Below are positions 54,518 to 64,000 of a stretch of DNA of 64,000 bases, in pieces (the first letter of the stretch is position 1; every line of letters starts with the position of its first letter). Position numbers and translations under genes: made by a program. This stretch comes from Leptospira kirschneri serovar Cynopteri str. 3522 CT (GTDB lineage Bacteria > Spirochaetota > Leptospiria > Leptospirales > Leptospiraceae). The notes beneath the pieces were generated by a model that ran no database searches, was not told the DNA's origin, and worked only from the letters and a program-made list of their open reading frames with translations. Where the stretch lies: positions 1 to 64,000 of the forward strand of contig NZ_AHMN02000004.1 of assembly GCF_000243695.2 (NCBI RefSeq). Direction: 5' to 3'.

Positions 54518-55732
54518 ATGAAAGCTTTTATTAAAGGACTTTGGCATCATCGAGACGATGAAATTCAAGCTTTAAATGGTTTACGCGCCTTTGCGATTAT
54601 TTTAGTCATTTTAAATCATTATGCGTTTGCCTGGAAAAAACCAGGCACGTTTCAATCCGATTCTCTTTTTTGGTCGGGAGTAGATTTGTCTTTTGTTCTC
54701 AGCGGTTTTTTAATATCAAAAAGTCTTTTGAGTGGTTGGACTCGAAACGGAACGATCGATTTTAAAGAATTCTATTTGAAACGTTCTCTTAGAATTTTCC
54801 CTGCTTATTATGTTTTTATTACGTTTAGTTGGATTGCTTCCAAACTTACTCTTAAAATCGCTGAGGCAAAAGGACTGGAAAAAGAGGCGTATTTTCTTTC
54901 TTTTAAACTGTCCGATGCGTGGGGAGATTTTGTATTTTTAGGAAATTATTTTCCTGGAATCAATATTCATACTTGGTCCTTGTCTATAGAAGAACAGTTC
55001 TATTTGATCTTTCCGTTTTTTTGTAGTTTGATCTTATTTAAGATGTATTCAAAATACAGACAACTTTTGCTTTGGAGTTTGCTCTTAGTTCCTACGATCA
55101 ATCGTGTGATCGTTTATATGACGACTCCTTTACCTTTGACTCCTCAATATTTTAACGAGATTTATTTTCCTTTTCATACTCGATTTGATTCTTTGGTGAT
55201 GGGTGTGATTGTTATGGATCTTTATATGAATCAAAAGGGTTTGATAGATCGATTAAAAACGAATCATATTTTGTATTCTCTTCTTTTATTTTTATTTTTT
55301 TCTTTTTTATATATTTCGCATTGGGCAAATATGAATACGGAAAGTTTTTTTACTCATACGTTTAAGTATAATCTTTTGAATATAGGATTTGCCGGAATTT
55401 TGTTATGTGTGGTTGTTCGTTCGGAAGGTTTTTTAGGGCGTTTTTTAAGTTTAAAACTTTTTGTTCCGATCGCTAGATTGAGTTTTACTATTTATCTCTG
55501 GCATTTGGTCTTGATTGCGGTTTCTGTATCGATTTTAAAAATTCGTACGGAGCCTAGTTCTATGTTTGAACTTTTATTTCAGTTTATTTTCGTGTTGGTT
55601 CTGATGATTATTCTTTCGGTTCCTTTTTATCTTTTATTTGAATACCCGTTTCAATATTTAAGAACAAAAATTCTTCTTAAAAGAAAATATCACGAACAAT
55701 TACTTTCGGTTGTTCAACCCAAGTCTTTTTGA
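54518..55732 (+). CDS. Acyltransferase 3 family membrane protein (OafA-like)
   Basis: The 404-residue protein has about ten membrane segments. The family signature is at the N-terminus: NGLRAFAIILVILNHYAF, whose His (about 37) is the likely catalytic residue. GVDLSFVLSGFLISKSLL follows, as does WSLSIEEQFYLIFPFF. Such enzymes O-acetylate LPS O-antigen or other cell-surface glycans. No SGNH domain is fused. The ribosome binding site AAAGG is 3-7 bases before ATG. It is monocistronic, between repeat-rich regions. Confidence 0.93.
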   Translation: MKAFIKGLWHHRDDEIQALNGLRAFAIILVILNHYAFAWKKPGTFQSDSLFWSGVDLSFVLSGFLISKSLLSGWTRNGTIDFKEFYLKRSLRIFPAYYVFITFSWIASKLTLKIAEAKGLEKEAYFLSFKLSDAWGDFVFLGNYFPGINIHTWSLSIEEQFYLIFPFFCSLILFKMYSKYRQLLLWSLLLVPTINRVIVYMTTPLPLTPQYFNEIYFPFHTRFDSLVMGVIVMDLYMNQKGLIDRLKTNHILYSLLLFLFFSFLYISHWANMNTESFFTHTFKYNLLNIGFAGILLCVVVRSEGFLGRFLSLKLFVPIARLSFTIYLWHLVLIAVSVSILKIRTEPSSMFELLFQFIFVLVLMIILSVPFYLLFEYPFQYLRTKILLKRKYHEQLLSVVQPKSF

Positions 55733-56192
55733 TTTTATATATAGGGATGAATAATTGAACAGCAAAAATACGATTTATAAATTTATAAACTTCACAAAGA
55801 GATTTAATCTGTGGAAACCACCACAAATATTAAATTTTCACAATAAAACTTATAAAATCAGGTCATTCCCTGAAAGAGAAATCTGGTCTATAAAAATGAA
55901 TAGAGTTGTTGAAAAAATTCCATAGTGAAGATTCGTAAAATTGCTTCAATTGTCCATTCAATCCAATACAAACAGATCAAGAATTAATTTTTCAACAACT
56001 CTAATGTAGTAAATTTCTGTTTTTTACTATTCGGACATATAAAAATAGTACCGAAAATTAACGGTCGATTTTACCAAAGATGTAGAAGTCCTCAAAAAAT
56101 TACACCTAACTCAGAGTTGTTGGTTTTTTGTGGTATATCTCATATTCTAATTTTTAAAACAAATACTGTATCCGATAAGAGTATTTTAAAGT
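55733..56192. repeat. Intergenic region with family A (55901-56003) and a family D-like block
   Basis: Family A runs TAGAGTTGTTGAAAAAATTC to TTTTCAACAACTCTA. CTATTCGGACATATAAAAAT at 56037 is a family D left end, followed by GATTTTACCAAAGATGTAG as near 50983. The right end is not seen. A GTGGAAACCACCACA motif lies at 55812. Confidence 0.8.
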
Positions 56193-57113
56193 TTATCTTT
56201 CCCTTTTTAATTTTTCGATTTCTCGGATGAGTTCTTCCTTATTGACGTTTGGATCAGATTTTATTTTTTGAATGAGTTCATCGGCGGCGGCTCTTTTATT
56301 GATTGCTTTTTTATCTACGTTTCCTTTTAAAATTACTGGATCTCCAACGGATACTTGAAGATTTTTCTTGCCGTCGACAGGTTCTAAAATTCCGGATTGT
56401 TGAAAAATTTCCACAATTTTGCAAGGAATTTGATCTTTTCCCACAAAGAAAATCATTCCAGGTTTGATGCTCTCCGTTTTTGAAAAGATCGAAACGACAC
56501 CTTCTTTCGTTTTATAAAATACAACTCCTGCAATTTCATTATCTATGGTTACGTTTTTTTGATTTATATTTGTTGTAATTCTTCCTTGAAATGAATCTCC
56601 TATTTTAGTAAATAGAATATTCGAAAAAATTAAAGTTCTTCCGTCGGGGGAAATCTCTCCTAATACGCTGCTACTCAAAGTAACGTTTCCAACTTCTCTT
56701 ACCTTGGACGCGGCTCCCATCTCGTTCGGTTTCCAAAGTTTTGGATCAGATTCTCTGGTTCCTAAATGCGGTTGATGAAATTCTTGATAAAGAGATTCCT
56801 GTAATAGAATTTCGTTTTCTCCCGTTATGACTCCACCGGTTCTGATCCTCCATTCTTCTCTGTTTTCGCTTGCAATAAAGCTAAGTCTTACGATGGTTTT
56901 TCTTTCGAAATAAAGTTCTCCGTTTGATTTTGGAAAAATACTCAACACTTCGATTTTCATTTTATCGTCTTCGGCCCATCTTTGTGTTTCGGAAGAAATA
57001 TAAAAACCGGCTAAATTTGGATTTGGAGGAACCGGTTTCCCTTTGAGATTTTTTCCGCAATCGATTGACACAATAGTATATAATAAAATAAGAATGTATT
57101 TAATTTTCTTCAT
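56193..57113 (-). CDS. Hypothetical lipoprotein
   Basis: The 306-residue protein has a lipobox VSIDC (Cys about 19). The mature part is mainly beta strand, with no motif I recognise: it includes [15 protein letters not shown] and [19 protein letters not shown], the latter FlgT- or SH3-like. The C-terminal 40 residues are a charged helix with [14 protein letters not shown]. It is probably an envelope lipoprotein of unknown role. It lies alone between repeat-rich gaps. Confidence 0.75.
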   Translation of the reverse strand: MKKIKYILILLYTIVSIDCGKNLKGKPVPPNPNLAGFYISSETQRWAEDDKMKIEVLSIFPKSNGELYFERKTIVRLSFIASENREEWRIRTGGVITGENEILLQESLYQEFHQPHLGTRESDPKLWKPNEMGAASKVREVGNVTLSSSVLGEISPDGRTLIFSNILFTKIGDSFQGRITTNINQKNVTIDNEIAGVVFYKTKEGVVSIFSKTESIKPGMIFFVGKDQIPCKIVEIFQQSGILEPVDGKKNLQVSVGDPVILKGNVDKKAINKRAAADELIQKIKSDPNVNKEELIREIEKLKRER

Positions 57114-57328
57114 TATTTAAGTCTCGTGTGATAGGATTTATTTTGTTTTATTCAGAACTATGTAAAAAAGTATCAATATTTTGCTTTGAAACAGGTTTTG
57201 CAATAAAAATTTAGAGTACTCAATTTTATAGAATTTAGTAGTGAATTAAAAATAATTTTTTGACATAACGAGTATATATCTATATTAGAATGATCGAATT
57301 TTATGTTTTAGGATTGGAATAATCTTTT
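57114..57328. repeat. Degenerate family B copy (about 57153-57238)
   Basis: CAGAACTATGTAAAAAAGTA to CAATTTTATAGAATTTAG followed by TA. It is more diverged than the other B copies. Confidence 0.6.
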
Positions 57329-57597
57329 TAACGTGAGTTCGGCGTAAAAAAAACATGATTCTGAAAAAAATTGAAATCTGAATTTTATAGATCGATTCTG
57401 TAGGAACTACTACAATTTATAAAATAAAAGTTTATAACAATTGAATCTGTCGTATTTAAGTGTGGGAAATCTTACAAAACTTAGGTTTGTCCGTAAAATG
57501 ATGTGGGAACTATTGCAAACCACGATTTTACGAATAAATTCTAAAATTGTAGGAACTCATACTTTTAGAAAAGTCTTTCTCAGTTGAACTCACGTTA
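57329..57597. repeat. Family C element, best-preserved long copy
   Basis: 269 bp bounded by TAACGTGAGTTCGGCGTAA and TTGAACTCACGTTA. The interior contains GTAGGAACTACTACAA, GTGGGAAATCTTACA, GTGGGAACTATTGCA and GTAGGAACTCATAC, spaced roughly 60-70 bp apart. It is the inverse of 18791-19064 and 42388-42599 in order. Confidence 0.85.
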
Positions 57598-57682
57598 AAA
57601 TGGGATTTAAATTTTGATGATGTTCGTAAAACAGCGGTTTTGTGCAAAAATCGATCGGACAATGATTCTTTTTGTATTTTAT

Positions 57683-57877
57683 AGTAGTTCCTACATTTTC
57701 AAAGAAGATCTTAAACTTTGCAGTAGTTCCCACATTTTCAAAGAAGATCTTAAACTTTGCAGTAGTTCCCACATTTTCAAAGAAGATCTTAAACTTTGCA
57801 GTAGTTCCCACATTTTCAAAGAAGATCTTGAACTTTATAGTAGTTCCTACATTTCAAAGAAGATCTCGAAGAGCTTT
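57683..57877. repeat. 39-bp tandem repeat, five units (VNTR)
   Basis: The unit begins AGTAGTTCCCACATTTTCAA; copies start at 57683, 57722, 57761, 57800 and 57839, the last diverged. Three central copies are identical. Each carries the AGTTCCCACA motif seen in family C. The array lies 31 bp from the 3-prime end of glyS. Since 39 is a multiple of three, it gives long open frames on both strands, but these are artefacts. Confidence 0.92.
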
Positions 57878-57907
57878 ATAAAGAAAAATTGTAGGAACTA
57901 TTACAAT

Positions 57908-59296
<1,389 letters not shown>

Positions 59297-59390
59297 GAGC
59301 CCAGGATTCTGTCCAGGACTGCGGAATAAAGTATTTTAATTCTGAACCGAGAAGGATTTCTTGTTTGCCTGTGTTCCTCGCTTAGGTCCA

Positions 59391-61081
<1,691 letters not shown>

Positions 61082-61085
<4 letters not shown>

Positions 61086-61830
61086 GTTTCGATGTTGCGT
61101 TACTCGGCTTTCTTTCCGTTCTTCCTTGGGGATTTTTTTTGATTCTACTTTTTCCTGGAAGAAATACTCCACAAAGAATTTTGCTCATTCTATTGGCGCT
61201 TTTTTTAGGTTACTTATCTACGGAGATCGTTTTAAAATTACATCCTATCTTTTGGCCGGACGTAAAACTTCCAAAAAGAAGCGGTCATATACTTACACAG
61301 ACGGCGCATATCGCGTTCATTCAAGCGGGTATGATGGAGGAATTTTGCAAAGGAATTTTGATTCTTTTATCAGGGTTACTTTTTGCGTTTGATTGGAAGA
61401 CTTATACGTTCAAAAAAGAAATGGTTTTGATCGGAGGATTTGTAGCCTTAGGATTTGCTGGAATTGAAAATGCGAATTATATTTTTTCTGCAAAAGAAGA
61501 GGATAGAATTTCCATGTTTGTGGGAAGGACGATACGATCTTCAAATGCGCACTTTCTAATCAATTTATGTTTTGCTTTGGCATTTGTAAAATCCAATCAA
61601 AAAGAAACCAAAGATAGACCACTCGCGTTGTTTTTGGCTTTTTTACTCGCCGTATCTCAACACGGACTTTTCAATTTTTTTGTACTTCCTCAGTCTAGAT
61701 TTGGGGCTTGGCTTTCTATGGCTCTTTTTATTGGGATCTGGGTTTGGATCGTAAAAGATTTTCGTACTTTCATACTTGAAAATGAAAACTTAAATGACGC
61801 GCCAGTGGATGCGGAAATTCTGGACGAGAC

Positions 61831-61834
<4 letters not shown>
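61082..61834 (+). CDS. PrsW-family intramembrane metalloprotease
   Basis: The 250-residue membrane protein has about seven to eight helices. The PrsW motifs are present: MMEEFCKG (EExxK, about residue 81), GFAGIENANYIF, SNAHFLIN and SQHGLFNFF, giving Glu and His metal ligands. In Bacillus PrsW cleaves the anti-sigma factor RsiW; the target here is unknown. It overlaps the upstream gene by ATGA and the downstream prmA by TTGA, so the three are translationally coupled. Confidence 0.88.

Positions 61835-64000
<2,166 letters not shown>

Overview
The window reads as chromosomal DNA of a pathogenic Leptospira (the L. interrogans group is most likely). This is inferred from the low G+C, the 23-residue leucine-rich-repeat lipoproteins, the many lipoprotein signal peptides, the FapA, DUF1566 and class III cyclase genes, and the dense AT-rich interspersed repeats. 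No 16S rRNA gene or other species marker is present. About 42 protein-coding genes, one tRNA, one cobalamin riboswitch, one small CRISPR array, one intact IS5-family element and more than 25 copies of short repeat elements were found.

Layout. 1-8.7 kb: a gene tail, an alpha/beta hydrolase, a FapA-like polymer-dependent protein, mtnA divergent from a rhomboid protease, and two hypothetical genes. 8.7-10.5 kb: a gene-free stretch with a four-repeat CRISPR array and repeat elements. 10.5-14.7 kb: a rhodanese/LRR-lipoprotein operon, a CitE-like lyase and an ornithine carbamoyltransferase with altered motifs. 15.4-19.7 kb: an operon of two PPOX-fold proteins and a GAF-adenylate cyclase, an IS5 element, tRNA-Leu(CAA) and a hotdog thioesterase. 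19.8-25.1 kb: a Gly-rich repeat protein and a three-gene operon (cytochrome-c-like lipoprotein, YceI, beta-barrel). 25.1-30.6 kb: repeats, a chemoreceptor and an LRR protein. 30.6-35.7 kb: an island bounded by 147-bp inverted repeats, holding a frameshifted LRR gene, a B12 riboswitch, a BtuB-type receptor and a beta-propeller lipoprotein. 35.9-42.4 kb: ankyrin, SRPBCC, MepB, LCP/LytR_C, RsfS, and an MBOAT/SGNH pair. 42.9-50.4 kb: a DUF1566 protein, TlpA-like, AlkA-like, MFS and pirin genes, and a PI-PLC/C-type-lectin fusion. 51.7-63.7 kb: typA, acyltransferase 3, a lipoprotein, glyS, then a tight four-gene cluster (TonB-like membrane protein, PrsW, PrmA, adenosine kinase).

How genes work together. 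The strongest functional unit is the B12 locus. A cobalamin riboswitch precedes an outer-membrane TonB receptor, followed 1 nt later by a surface-type lipoprotein propeller; this parallels the BtuB-BtuG pair of Bacteroides. The cyclase operon suggests a flavin- or redox-linked cAMP signal. The cytochrome/YceI/barrel operon looks like an envelope redox module.

Intergenic DNA is dominated by MITE-like elements. Three families (called A, B and D here) have terminal inverted repeats and TA target duplications. Family B is nested inside family A at two separate loci, which allows the insertion sites to be read directly. A fourth, more mosaic family (C) ends in TAACGTGAG/CTCACGTTA.
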